Assembly (NCBI RefSeq): GCF_900187455.1
Contig: NZ_FYDX01000009.1
Location: 310,001 to 374,000 of the forward strand
DNA length: 64,000 nucleotides
Reading direction: 5' to 3'
Origin: Pseudomonas sp. Irchel 3E13
GTDB taxonomy: Bacteria > Pseudomonadota > Gammaproteobacteria > Pseudomonadales > Pseudomonadaceae
Below are positions 35,667 through 45,577 of this stretch, in pieces. The notes under the pieces were generated by a model. That model was not told where the DNA came from, did no database searches, and saw only the letters and a program-made list of their open reading frames with translations. Within the stretch, counting starts at the first letter, position 1. Each line of letters begins with the position of its first letter. The translations under genes and the position numbers were made by a program.

Positions 35667-36407
35667 ATGAGCTTCATTCAAAGCAATCTGATCAATCTTC
35701 TGGCTGCCGTCTGGTTCATCGCCTGCTGGGGCGGTTACACCCGTTACGCGACCTGGAAGGGCCGCGATACCGCGTGCCTGGCCAGCGTGATGCACCTGTA
35801 CCGTGAAGACTGGATGCGCCGCATGCTGCTGCGCGACAACCGGATCGCCGACGCCAGCGTGATCGGCAACCTTGAGCGCAACGCTTCGTTCTTCGCCTCC
35901 AGCACCCTGATCATTCTCGCCGGTATTCTCACCGTGCTCGGCTCTTCGGATCGGGCGCTGTCGTTGCTGGCCGACCTGCCATTGGTGCAGCAGGCGTCTC
36001 AGAGCATGTCCGAGATCAAGCTGCTGTGCCTGGCCATGGTCTTCGTCTACGCCTTCTTCACCTTCAGTTGGTGTATGCGCCAGTACAACTTCGCGGCAGT
36101 GCTGGTGGGCTCGGCGCCGATGATCGGTGAGCGCCAGGTCAGCGAGATGGAGCGCAAGGCCTTTGCTTCGCGGGGCGCCCGGGTCATTTCGATGGCGGCA
36201 AATCAGTTCAACTTCGGCCTGCGTTCCTACTACTTCGGAATGACCATGCTCAGCTGGTTCATCAGCCCGTGGATGTTCATGGTGATGAGCGCGGGTGTGG
36301 TGCTGGTGCTCTACCGTCGGGAGTTTCATTCCGACGTGCTCGACGTGATGGTCTATACCCCTACAGACGTATCATCGTCCGAACCGGGCAAGGAGGCACT
36401 TCCGTGA
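35667..36407 (+). CDS. DUF599 membrane protein
   Basis: The 246-residue integral membrane protein has about four helices, near residues 5-23, 75-98, 120-140 and 190-220. The conserved intracellular stretch NLERNASFFASSTLIILAG (about 70-88) is typical of DUF599. The ATG at 35667 has CGGGA seven bases upstream; an ATG six bases earlier has no room for a site. The stop overlaps the following MAPEG gene by four bases (GTGA). Function unknown. Confidence 0.85.
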   Translation: MSFIQSNLINLLAAVWFIACWGGYTRYATWKGRDTACLASVMHLYREDWMRRMLLRDNRIADASVIGNLERNASFFASSTLIILAGILTVLGSSDRALSLLADLPLVQQASQSMSEIKLLCLAMVFVYAFFTFSWCMRQYNFAAVLVGSAPMIGERQVSEMERKAFASRGARVISMAANQFNFGLRSYYFGMTMLSWFISPWMFMVMSAGVVLVLYRREFHSDVLDVMVYTPTDVSSSEPGKEALP

Positions 36408-36805
36408 GTATTCCGTTCTGGTGTGTATTGATCAGTGCCGTGCTGATTTTTGTCGCGCGAATCCCGGTGAGCCGGGCCATGAAAGAGCAGGGCGGTTATG
36501 ACAACCATCTGCCGCGGGAGCAGCAGGCACGCTTGACTGGTCTCGGTGCCCGGGCCGTAGCGTCGCACCAGAACAGTTTCGAGGCGTTCATGCTGTTTTC
36601 GGTGGGTGTGCTGATGGCGCATACCACGCAAACACAAGGTTTTCTGATCGATGCACTGGCGATCATTTTTGTTCTGGCGCGGATTATTTATCTGCCGCTG
36701 TACTGGTATGACTTTGCCTGGCAGCGCACACTCGTTTGGAGTGTTGGTCTGATTTGTTCACTCTTGTTGATGTTGAGCCCAACGTTCAGACAGCTTTTGA
36801 TATGA
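36404..36805 (+). CDS. MAPEG-family membrane protein
   Basis: The 133-residue protein has four membrane segments. The MAPEG pattern ARAVASHQNSFEAFMLFSVGVLMA is near residues 47-70, followed by IFVLARIIYLPLYWYD. MAPEG proteins are small membrane proteins related to glutathione-dependent enzymes; bacterial members are mostly uncharacterised. The GTG start is preceded by an ideal AAGGAGG and overlaps the DUF599 stop, which rules out the longer upstream frame. Confidence 0.87.
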   Translation: MSIPFWCVLISAVLIFVARIPVSRAMKEQGGYDNHLPREQQARLTGLGARAVASHQNSFEAFMLFSVGVLMAHTTQTQGFLIDALAIIFVLARIIYLPLYWYDFAWQRTLVWSVGLICSLLLMLSPTFRQLLI

Positions 36806-36807
36806 AT

Positions 36808-36837
36808 AAAAAAACCCGACCTGAGTCGGGTTTTTTT
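36808..36837. terminator. Bidirectional terminator
   Basis: AAAAAAACCCGAC (36808-36820) and GTCGGGTTTTTTT (36825-36837) form a perfect stem with a four-base loop between the convergent MAPEG and lipoprotein genes. Confidence 0.93.
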
Positions 36838-36853
36838 ATTCCAGCAAGAACGC

Positions 36854-37150
36854 TTACTTGGCAGGTTCTGCAGGAGCAGCTGGTGCAGCAGGGGCGGCTT
36901 CTGGTGCTGGAGCCGGAGCGGCTGGAGCGGCTTCTTCAGCAGCTTTCTGTTGCGCTTCGGCACTGTCTTTGGCGGCTTCGGCGTTTTCTTTGGCAGCCTC
37001 GTTCACTTTATCCTGAGCTTCGTCCATCTTCTGCTGGGCTTGCTCGGCATGTTGTTGGGCGTCTTGAGCCTTGTTCTCGCTGGCTTTATCGCAAGCGGCG
37101 AGGCCCAGAGCAGCGGCGAGCATAACGGCATAAGCAAAAGGTTTACGCAT
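36854..37150 (-). CDS. Small Ala/Pro-rich coiled-coil lipoprotein
   Basis: The 98-residue protein has a signal peptide with the lipobox LAAC (Cys20). A heptad-like helical region of Ala, Gln, Glu and Lys follows (about 25-72), then a tail of APAPAP/AAPAAPA repeats. A good GGAGAAACACCCC precedes the ATG. It resembles Lpp/OprI-type small envelope lipoproteins in design, but the C-terminal Lys is within AEPAK, unlike Lpp. Function unknown. Confidence 0.8.
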   Translation of the reverse strand: MRKPFAYAVMLAAALGLAACDKASENKAQDAQQHAEQAQQKMDEAQDKVNEAAKENAEAAKDSAEAQQKAAEEAAPAAPAPAPEAAPAAPAAPAEPAK

Positions 37151-37307
37151 GGGGTGTTTCTCCTTGTGGAATAACTTTACTTAAACCATTCGAGTTGTCT
37201 CTACCGGTTTAAGTTCCGCGCACCATACACATATATAAGTTACGGATCCATATAGACTTTTTGCTGGTCTTATGCAGGTCCGCACAAGGGTCGAGGAATA
37301 ACCAGAA

Positions 37308-37784
37308 ATGAATGAAACGCCGTTGATGGGGCGTGCCAGGCGCTTCCTTTCCGCCTTGCGCCACTGCCAGGTACTGAACATGCAAGTTCAAGCCGCGGAC
37401 GACACAGGCATCACGCTGCTGCTGCCTTATTCGCCCTCTATTGTTGGCAACCCGCAGACCGGGTCGATCCATGGCGGCGCCATCACCACGCTGATGGACA
37501 CCGCGCTCGGGATGGCCACGCTGTGCGTCTTGCCTGAATTCGAGGTGTGCCCGACCCTTGACCTGCGCATCGACTACATGAGCCCGGGTGTTGCCAATCA
37601 GGATGTGTACGGCCATGCCCACTGCTATCGGGTCAGTCGCGACGTGATCTTCATTCGCGGCACTGCCTACCAGGACGATCCCGCGCAACCGATCGCCGAA
37701 GTCGTCGGCACTTATATGCGCCTGGGCAAGGACATCAAGGGCGGCCTGGGCTTCTCCCGCAAGTTGAAGGAGGGCACGCAATGA
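37308..37784 (+). CDS. PaaI-family hotdog thioesterase (first of two)
   Basis: The 158-residue single hotdog-domain protein has the active-site region SIHGGAITTLMDTALGMAT near residues 52-70 and the following strand TLDLRIDYMSPG. PaaI-type enzymes hydrolyse acyl- or aryl-CoA thioesters in the cytoplasm; the substrate is not predictable. Its stop overlaps the next gene by four bases (ATGA), and the two products may form a heteromer. Confidence 0.87.
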   Translation: MNETPLMGRARRFLSALRHCQVLNMQVQAADDTGITLLLPYSPSIVGNPQTGSIHGGAITTLMDTALGMATLCVLPEFEVCPTLDLRIDYMSPGVANQDVYGHAHCYRVSRDVIFIRGTAYQDDPAQPIAEVVGTYMRLGKDIKGGLGFSRKLKEGTQ

Positions 37785-38242
37785 TCCCGACCGATATCCA
37801 CGCTCAACTGCGCGAAGCCCATGCCCGGGGCGACTACTCGCAGCTGCTGCAATTCATTCCTTATGCCGGGCTGATCGGCATCCAATGCAGCCGCGACGGC
37901 GATGACCTGCTGTTCCGCCTGCCGGCCAATCCGGACAATATCGGCAACCCCTTGCTGCCGGCGATCCACGGCGGCGTGATCGCCGGCTTCATGGAGTTGT
38001 CGGCGGCGCTCTACCTGCTGATCTTCAGCGAGAGCGCGAGCGTACCGAAGATCATCGACTTCTCCATCGACTACCTGCGTGCCGGACATTTCCGCGACAC
38101 CTACGCGCGCTGCCAGTTGTGGCGGCAGGGGCGGCGGGTCACCAACGTGGCGATTACCGCTTGGCAGACCGATCCAGGCGAGCCGATCGCCACCGCTCGC
38201 GCGCACTTCAAGATCAAAGAGCTGACCGCGCCCTTGAAATAG
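37781..38242 (+). CDS. PaaI-family hotdog thioesterase (second of two)
   Basis: The 153-residue hotdog-domain protein has AIHGGVIAGFMELSAALYL (about residues 64-82) and IIDFSIDYLRAG in the same places as its upstream neighbour, but the two are clearly diverged. A Glu (FMELS) replaces the Asp (LMDTA) of the first protein at the usual catalytic position. Translational coupling to the first suggests a joint function. Confidence 0.87.
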   Translation: MIPTDIHAQLREAHARGDYSQLLQFIPYAGLIGIQCSRDGDDLLFRLPANPDNIGNPLLPAIHGGVIAGFMELSAALYLLIFSESASVPKIIDFSIDYLRAGHFRDTYARCQLWRQGRRVTNVAITAWQTDPGEPIATARAHFKIKELTAPLK

Positions 38243-38351
38243 CCGGGTACGTCCCCCATCTGCTGTTCATCCCGCCACGCAAGGTCGGGCGAGTGCCTTC
38301 GGGCCCGTCAGCCAGCGTGACCAATGCCATCAGATCGGAGTTTTGAAGACC

Positions 38352-40256
<1,905 letters not shown>

Positions 40257-40267
40257 TCTAGTGTTGG

Positions 40268-40428
40268 AAAAGCCCGCTTCGGCGTGATGCCAGTCAGTTA
40301 GGGCAGTTGGGGCCTTCGCGAGCAAGCTCGCTCCTACAGAATAGACACTGAACCTGTAGGAGCGAGCTTGCTCGCGAAGGGCCCCAATCGCTTTAACTGA
40401 CAGGCGCTACGCTTCGGCGGGCTTTTTT
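40268..40428 (+). terminator. htpG terminator with arms separated by a REP doublet
   Basis: AAAAGCCCGC (40268-40277) and GCGGGCTTTT (40417-40426, plus two more T) are perfectly complementary and look like terminator arms, but about 140 bp containing an inverted REP pair separates them. The whole segment is one nested imperfect palindrome. Confidence 0.6.
40313..40380. repeat. Inverted REP doublet (REPIN)
   Basis: A perfect 27-bp inverted repeat (40313-40339 and 40354-40380), with core GTAGGAGCGAGCTTGCTCGC, encloses 14 bases. Further matching arms extend outward (TTGGGG / CCCCAA and CAGTCAGTTA / TAACTGACAG). This is the common REP family of the P. fluorescens group, mobilised in trans by RAYT transposases; no RAYT gene is in the window. 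Confidence 0.9.
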
Positions 40429-40448
40429 CATGGTGCAAGGAGGATTGA

Positions 40449-41174
40449 ATGAGCAAGGTGACAATCGAGTCGCTGGTTTACCACATCGCCGGCAAAGCCT
40501 ATGAAAGCCGTCTGGTCTACACCCATGGCGCGTTGCAGCAGCCCGGGTTGGTGATGGCGCCGAACTGGATGGGTATCAGCGAAGGCGCCGAGCGCATCGC
40601 CAAGGCGGTGGCGGAGCAAGGTTATGTGGTTTTGATCGCCGACCTTTACGGTCAGTCGGTGCGTCCACAGAACGCTGATGAGGCGGGGGCGGCGATGATG
40701 CCGCTGAAAAGCGACCGTGCCGAGTTGCGCAAACGTATGCAGGGCGCCCTGGCTCAACTGCTTGGGCAGTCGAAGGCGGTGCTGACGCCCGGCAAGCTGG
40801 CGGCGTTCGGTTTCTGTTTCGGCGGTTGCTGCGCGCTGGAACTGGCCCGTGACGGCGCGCCACTGAGTGCTGCCGTGTCGTTCCACGGCACATTGGACAC
40901 GCCGAACGCCGAGGATGCCCGCAACATCAAAGGCTCGGTGCTGGTGTTGCACGGTGCGTCGGATCCGCTGGTGCCACGCGAGCAGTTGCCGGCGTTCGAA
41001 GCGGAAATGAATGCTGCCGGTGTGGATTGGCAGTTGCTCAGCTACGGCGGCGCGGTGCATTCGTTCACTGACCCGGCAGCCAATGTGCCGGGCAAGATGA
41101 AATACGACGCGCGCACGTCAAAGCGGGCGTTCCAGGCGATGCACAACCTGCTGGACGAAGTGTTCAAGGCCTGA
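40449..41174 (+). CDS. Dienelactone hydrolase family protein
   Basis: The 241-residue alpha/beta hydrolase has the nucleophile Cys in FGFCFGGCCALEL (G-x-C-x-G-G type) near residue 126, the Asp in HGASDPLVP and the His in GGAVHSFTDP, the usual Cys-Asp-His triad. The oxyanion region is NWMGISEGAERIAKA. The family hydrolyses dienelactone or related esters, but isolated genes like this one have unknown substrates. AAGGAGG precedes the ATG. Confidence 0.9.
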   Translation: MSKVTIESLVYHIAGKAYESRLVYTHGALQQPGLVMAPNWMGISEGAERIAKAVAEQGYVVLIADLYGQSVRPQNADEAGAAMMPLKSDRAELRKRMQGALAQLLGQSKAVLTPGKLAAFGFCFGGCCALELARDGAPLSAAVSFHGTLDTPNAEDARNIKGSVLVLHGASDPLVPREQLPAFEAEMNAAGVDWQLLSYGGAVHSFTDPAANVPGKMKYDARTSKRAFQAMHNLLDEVFKA

Positions 41175-41178
41175 CCTT

Positions 41179-41212
41179 ATCGCTGCGGTTCGGCGTCCTG
41201 AACCGCAGCGAT
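41179..41212. terminator. Hairpin between convergent dienelactone hydrolase and pirin genes
   Basis: ATCGCTGCGGTTC and GAACCGCAGCGAT form a perfect 13-bp stem with an eight-base loop in the 44-bp gap. T-runs are lacking. Confidence 0.65.
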
Positions 41213-41218
41213 GCAGAC

Positions 41219-42079
41219 TCAAGGCAGCTCGATTCTGCCAGTCTCCCCCTCGACCACCGGCCAATCCCCGGCCGCCCACCTTTCCCGGGCCTTATCGATC
41301 AGCGCCGGCTCACTCGCCACGAAATTCCAGTTCATCCGCCTTGGCCCATCCAGCGGCGCGCCGCCGAATACCACCAGATGGCTTTCGCTTTCGGCGTACA
41401 GGCTGGCTTCCTCTCCCTCCGGCAAGACCACCAGCGTGGTGGGCTCCAGCAGTTCATCGTTCAGTCGCACGTCCCCGGCCAGCACATACACTGCCCGCTG
41501 CTGATGCTCGGTGGGCACGCACAGGGTCGTCGCCGCCTGCATCCGCACCTCGGCGTAAAGGGTAGGGGAGAGCACCGGCACCGGTGATTCAAGGCAGAAG
41601 CCGTTGCCCGCGATCATGCGAATCTTCACGCCCAGTGCTTCATTCACCGGCAGGCTGTCGGCCGTGTGGTGGCTGTAGTGGCCAGCGCCTTGTTCCGCGG
41701 ACTTTGGCGACGCCAGCCAGACTTGCAGCCCATGCATCCGTGAACCCGTTTCCAGCAACTCGGCCGGGGTGCGTTCGACGTGGGCGATGGCGGCGCCAGC
41801 GGTCATCCAGCTCACCTCGCCGGGCCTGACCCGCTGATACGAACCGAGGCTGTCCTTGTGCAGCAGTTCGCCTTCGAACAGGTAAGTCAGGGTCGACAGG
41901 CCGATATGCGGGTGCTGGCGGATATCCATGCCATGGCCCGGGGCGTAGGCGGTTTGCAGCATGTGATCGAAGAACACGAAGGGCCCGACGCTACGGCATT
42001 TTGCCGACGGCAGCGGGCGCAGGATGGGCTGGCCTTCCACCGACTCAGCGCGGGGACGGATTACCAGGGGCGAGGTCAT
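41219..42079 (-). CDS. Pirin family protein
   Basis: The 286-residue bicupin has the metal-binding pattern DIRQHPHIGLSTLTYLFEGEL with later His and Glu in HKDSLGSYQ and AGAAIAHVERTP of the N-terminal cupin (about 45-110), and a C-terminal pirin domain. Bacterial pirins bind iron or another metal; some have quercetinase activity and others regulate metabolic enzymes. No partner gene suggests which applies. Confidence 0.9.
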   Translation of the reverse strand: MTSPLVIRPRAESVEGQPILRPLPSAKCRSVGPFVFFDHMLQTAYAPGHGMDIRQHPHIGLSTLTYLFEGELLHKDSLGSYQRVRPGEVSWMTAGAAIAHVERTPAELLETGSRMHGLQVWLASPKSAEQGAGHYSHHTADSLPVNEALGVKIRMIAGNGFCLESPVPVLSPTLYAEVRMQAATTLCVPTEHQQRAVYVLAGDVRLNDELLEPTTLVVLPEGEEASLYAESESHLVVFGGAPLDGPRRMNWNFVASEPALIDKARERWAAGDWPVVEGETGRIELP

Positions 42080-42185
42080 GCGGGGCTCCAGGCCGAAACG
42101 GATGGGCCTAGCATAGCCCGACCGCCGAACCCCGGGGAGAGGCCTGCTGTCTACCCTGTCCGAAGAATGGCAAAGGAGCGTGGGA

Positions 42186-43190
42186 ATGCTCGCAAGACAC
42201 CTGAGTGGATTCGTGCTGGCCGGGCTGCTGATCGCGGGGGCCGAAGCGCGCGAGTACCACTACAGTGATGCCCACCTGCATTACGTCGATTTCTTTCAGG
42301 AAAGCGAGGGCATGCCGGCACTGCTGGAGGCGATGGACAAGGCGCGGATCGACCAGGCGATGATCAGCGGCATTCCGGTGGCCAAGAAATGGCACGAGGA
42401 CGAGCCCAAGCGTCCGCGCTATTACGCGGGCGATGACGCCGATGCCTATTGGTACAGCGCCACGGATATCTACGTGGCGGCGGCGTTGCTGAAACTCAGT
42501 CCGGAGCAGCGCAAGCGTTTTCACCCGTTCCTGTCCGGCTTCAACCCGGTGGACAAGAACGCCGTGGCCCATATCGAACGCATGCTGGAACTGCACCCCG
42601 GCCTCTGGCAGGGCATCGGCGAGGTGTTCACCCGGCATGACGACCTCACCGCGCTGACCAGCGGCGACACCCCGCGGGCCAATAACGAGGCGATGACGCG
42701 GATCTATCATCTGGCGGCCGAGCAGGACATGCCGGTGCTGATCCACTCCAACATCACCTCCAAGCGCGAGCGCAATCCGTTGTACCTGGCGGAAATCGAG
42801 GAACCGCTGCGCAATCATCCGCACACGCGCTTCATCTGGGCCCATGCCGGCAGCAGCCTGGAGATCCATCGTCACCAGACGCGGATGGATTTTCTCCTGC
42901 CGACCCTGGAACGCCTGCTGGAGACCTATCCCAACCTTTATGTCGATCTGTCCTGGAGCGTCCTGCAACCGTATCTGCTGGATGAGCAGGGCACGCCTGA
43001 CCGCCAGTGGCTGGCGCTGGTGGAGCGCTTTCCCGAGCGCTTCATGCTTGGCTCGGATGTGGTCGGACGTTTCGGCAGCCAGGGTGAGCAATTGCATGGT
43101 TTCGATCCGTTTCTCGATGCCTTGCCCGAAGGCATCGCGCGCAAAGTCGCCCGGGACAACTTCCTTGCCGTGTTGCCGAAACCGCGTTGA
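42186..43190 (+). CDS. Exported amidohydrolase-family protein
   Basis: The 334-residue TIM-barrel metal-dependent hydrolase (amidohydrolase_2 type) follows a signal peptide (about 1-20, AGAEA-REY). The metal motif is SDAHLHYVDFF (H-x-H). The later ligands are probably His in PVLIHSNI (about 195), His in IWAHAGSS (about 221) and Asp in LGSDVVGRF (about 293). The ATG at 42186 has AAAGGAG with correct spacing; a GTG six bases earlier is too close to it. The substrate is unknown. Confidence 0.85.
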   Translation: MLARHLSGFVLAGLLIAGAEAREYHYSDAHLHYVDFFQESEGMPALLEAMDKARIDQAMISGIPVAKKWHEDEPKRPRYYAGDDADAYWYSATDIYVAAALLKLSPEQRKRFHPFLSGFNPVDKNAVAHIERMLELHPGLWQGIGEVFTRHDDLTALTSGDTPRANNEAMTRIYHLAAEQDMPVLIHSNITSKRERNPLYLAEIEEPLRNHPHTRFIWAHAGSSLEIHRHQTRMDFLLPTLERLLETYPNLYVDLSWSVLQPYLLDEQGTPDRQWLALVERFPERFMLGSDVVGRFGSQGEQLHGFDPFLDALPEGIARKVARDNFLAVLPKPR

Positions 43191-43259
43191 GCGGGATTGT
43201 CATCAGCCTGTCATGCCCGAGTCATAGTCTGCCGCGATCCACTACAGAGGAAGCGCAGT

Positions 43260-43724
43260 ATGTTGACTAGCCGTTTGAGCGCCCTGGTCGGGCTGATGTG
43301 CATCGCAGGCGTTGCCAGTGCCGAGGTGCGGGTGCAGGGACCGGTTGAATATGGCGTGTTCGAAACCAAGCTGCAAAACGCCCAGCCGGGCGAGCGGGTG
43401 CTGACCATGAACAGCCAGACCATCCAGTCGACAGATGAGGTTCCGGCCAAATTGGGCAGCAAATTTGGCATCCGCTACCGGCTGGAAGGCAAAACCGCAG
43501 AGGACACTCCGCTGACACTGCTGTACCTGACCCCCGGTATCGTCACCCCCGATGGCAAGCGCCACGACAAGTTCGAAGTGGTGCAGAAACTGGTGCCTGG
43601 CGCGGCGATGGACGTGATGGCCTATGAGTTTACCGAGCACCATGAGGCGGTTCCGGGCACCTGGCATTTCATGGTTTTCCAGGGCGATCGCTTGCTCGCG
43701 GAGAAGCAATTTACCGTCCGCTGA
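43260..43724 (+). CDS. Exported DUF3859 protein
   Basis: The 154-residue protein has a signal peptide (cleavage after GVASA). A small all-beta domain of the DUF3859 type follows, with VQGPVEYGVFETKLQ near the start and LGSKFGIRYRLEGK and WHFMVFQGDRLLAEKQF toward the end. AGAGGAAG precedes the ATG. The function of the family is unknown. It follows the exported amidohydrolase by 69 bp and may share its transcript. Confidence 0.82.
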   Translation: MLTSRLSALVGLMCIAGVASAEVRVQGPVEYGVFETKLQNAQPGERVLTMNSQTIQSTDEVPAKLGSKFGIRYRLEGKTAEDTPLTLLYLTPGIVTPDGKRHDKFEVVQKLVPGAAMDVMAYEFTEHHEAVPGTWHFMVFQGDRLLAEKQFTVR

Positions 43725-43861
43725 ATTCCGTGCGGTGCTGCTCCGGCAATCACAAGGCGTTTTGATATCACCAATTCTTCTTACGCAAAAGTTCAACGGT
43801 CCGATACCGTCTAAGCATGTCGGCTGCAGACCTGAGCAGCGCTTGCGGAAGGAACCGTTCG

Positions 43862-45487
43862 ATGAGTCTGAGAAGCTTGAACATAGCGCCCCGGGCTGGA
43901 TTGGGATTCGGCCTGTTGGCGCTGTTGGTGGTTGCCTTGGGGACATTCGCCTTGTCGCAGATGGCGAACATGCGCGAGCAGTCCGACCAGGTGGAAAGTA
44001 ACTGGTTGCCCAGCGTGATCAACGTCGGGCAGATGTCCCAGGACATGCTGCGGGTGCGCGCCTTGACCTTGCGACTGTTGGTCAATCGCGACCCGGCGGC
44101 GCAGCAGCAGAACATTTCCCGCATCGAAACCCTCAAAGAGAATCTGGTCAAGGCGCAAAAGACCTACGACGCGCTGATCGTGCTGCCGGAGGAGCGCACG
44201 CTGTTCGACCGCTACCTTGACCAGCAGAAACAATACTTCGTCTTGCAGGCGCAGGTGATGAGCGAAGCGACCCAGGGACGGGTCGACGCGGCGGTGGAAC
44301 TGGTCAATGGTGAGATGAACCAGTTGGCCGACCAACTGACCGCGACCCTCAATGAACTGATCGACCTCAATAACCACCACGCCAACCTTGCCACCGACAA
44401 GGCGCAGACGGTGTACGTCGGCGCGCGTTTCTGGGTGATTGTCCTGTTGGTGGGCGCGCTGGTACTGACCGTGGTACTGGCTTTGGTATTGACCCGCAGC
44501 ATCGTTCATCCGCTGGCGCAATCGCTGCACGTGGCCGAGGTGGTTGCCACCGGCGACCTGACCCCGCAGATCACCATCAAGGGCAAGGATGAACCGGCGC
44601 GCTTGCTGGTGGCGCTCAAGACCATGCAGCAGAGCCTGCGCGACACCATCGGACGGATCTCCGACTCGTCGAACCAACTGGCCTCGGCCTCCGAGGAACT
44701 CAGCGCGGTGACCGAGGACGCAACCCGGGGCCTTCAGCAGCAGACCCAGGAAATCGAGCAGGCGGCCACCGCGGTCAACCAGATGACCACTGCGGTGGAG
44801 GAGGTGGCCAGCAACGCCGTGGCGACCTCGGAGGCTTCGCAGGAGTCTGATCGCATCGCCCGTCAGGGACGTGAACAGGTGCGCCTGACCGTGGTGTCCA
44901 TCGAGGAATTGGCGGCGGGCGTCAGCACCAATGCCGATGAAGTCGGGCAACTGGCGGAGCGGGTGCAGGGTATTTCCAAGGTGCTGGACGTGATCGGCTC
45001 GATTGCCGAGCAAACCAACCTGCTGGCGCTGAATGCCGCCATCGAGGCGGCGCGGGCTGGCGATGCCGGGCGCGGTTTCGCGGTGGTGGCCGACGAAGTG
45101 CGGGCGCTGGCCCATCGCACCCAGCAATCGACCCGGGAAATCGAGCAGATGATCGGCGGCATCCAGCAGGGCACCGACCGCGCGGTGGATGGCATGCAAC
45201 AGACTCGCGAGCGGGCGCGGCACACGCTGGATGGGGCTCATGCCGCAGGAGAGGCGCTGGAGGAAATTGCCCTGGCGATCAGCCGGATCAACGAGCGTAA
45301 CCTGGTGATCGCCAGCGCCTCCGAACAGCAGGCCGCGGTGGCGCGGGAAGTGGATCGCAACCTGACCAATATCCGCGACCTGGCGTTGCAGAGTTCAGCG
45401 GGGGCCAGCCAGACGGTGGAGGCGAGCCAGGCGCTGTCGCAGTTGGCGGTGGAACTGAATGCGTTGGTGGGGCGGTTTTCGGTTTAG
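43862..45487 (+). CDS. Methyl-accepting chemotaxis protein (4HB sensor)
   Basis: The 541-residue chemoreceptor has TM1 (about 15-35) and a periplasmic four-helix-bundle ligand domain to about 188. TM2 (about 190-212), HAMP (about 213-265) and a long cytoplasmic signalling coiled coil follow. The highly conserved hairpin tip IAEQTNLLALNAAIEAARAG is present with GDAGRGFAVVADEVRALA. The ligand is unknown. The ATG at 43862 has AAGGAA at good spacing; a shorter-spaced upstream frame was rejected. The C-terminus lacks a CheR-binding pentapeptide. Confidence 0.93.
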   Translation: MSLRSLNIAPRAGLGFGLLALLVVALGTFALSQMANMREQSDQVESNWLPSVINVGQMSQDMLRVRALTLRLLVNRDPAAQQQNISRIETLKENLVKAQKTYDALIVLPEERTLFDRYLDQQKQYFVLQAQVMSEATQGRVDAAVELVNGEMNQLADQLTATLNELIDLNNHHANLATDKAQTVYVGARFWVIVLLVGALVLTVVLALVLTRSIVHPLAQSLHVAEVVATGDLTPQITIKGKDEPARLLVALKTMQQSLRDTIGRISDSSNQLASASEELSAVTEDATRGLQQQTQEIEQAATAVNQMTTAVEEVASNAVATSEASQESDRIARQGREQVRLTVVSIEELAAGVSTNADEVGQLAERVQGISKVLDVIGSIAEQTNLLALNAAIEAARAGDAGRGFAVVADEVRALAHRTQQSTREIEQMIGGIQQGTDRAVDGMQQTRERARHTLDGAHAAGEALEEIALAISRINERNLVIASASEQQAAVAREVDRNLTNIRDLALQSSAGASQTVEASQALSQLAVELNALVGRFSV

Positions 45488-45527
45488 GGAGGGCTGATCG
45501 CAACCCCAAAATCCGGTCCTTAAAATG

Positions 45528-45558
45528 AAAAACGCCCCGAACCAGTCGGGGCGTTTTT
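45528..45558. terminator. Bidirectional terminator between the chemoreceptor gene and fabB
   Basis: AAAAACGCCCCGA and TCGGGGCGTTTTT form a perfect 13-bp stem with a five-base loop. Confidence 0.93.
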
Positions 45559-45577
45559 CATGCAAGAGCCTCAGCCC

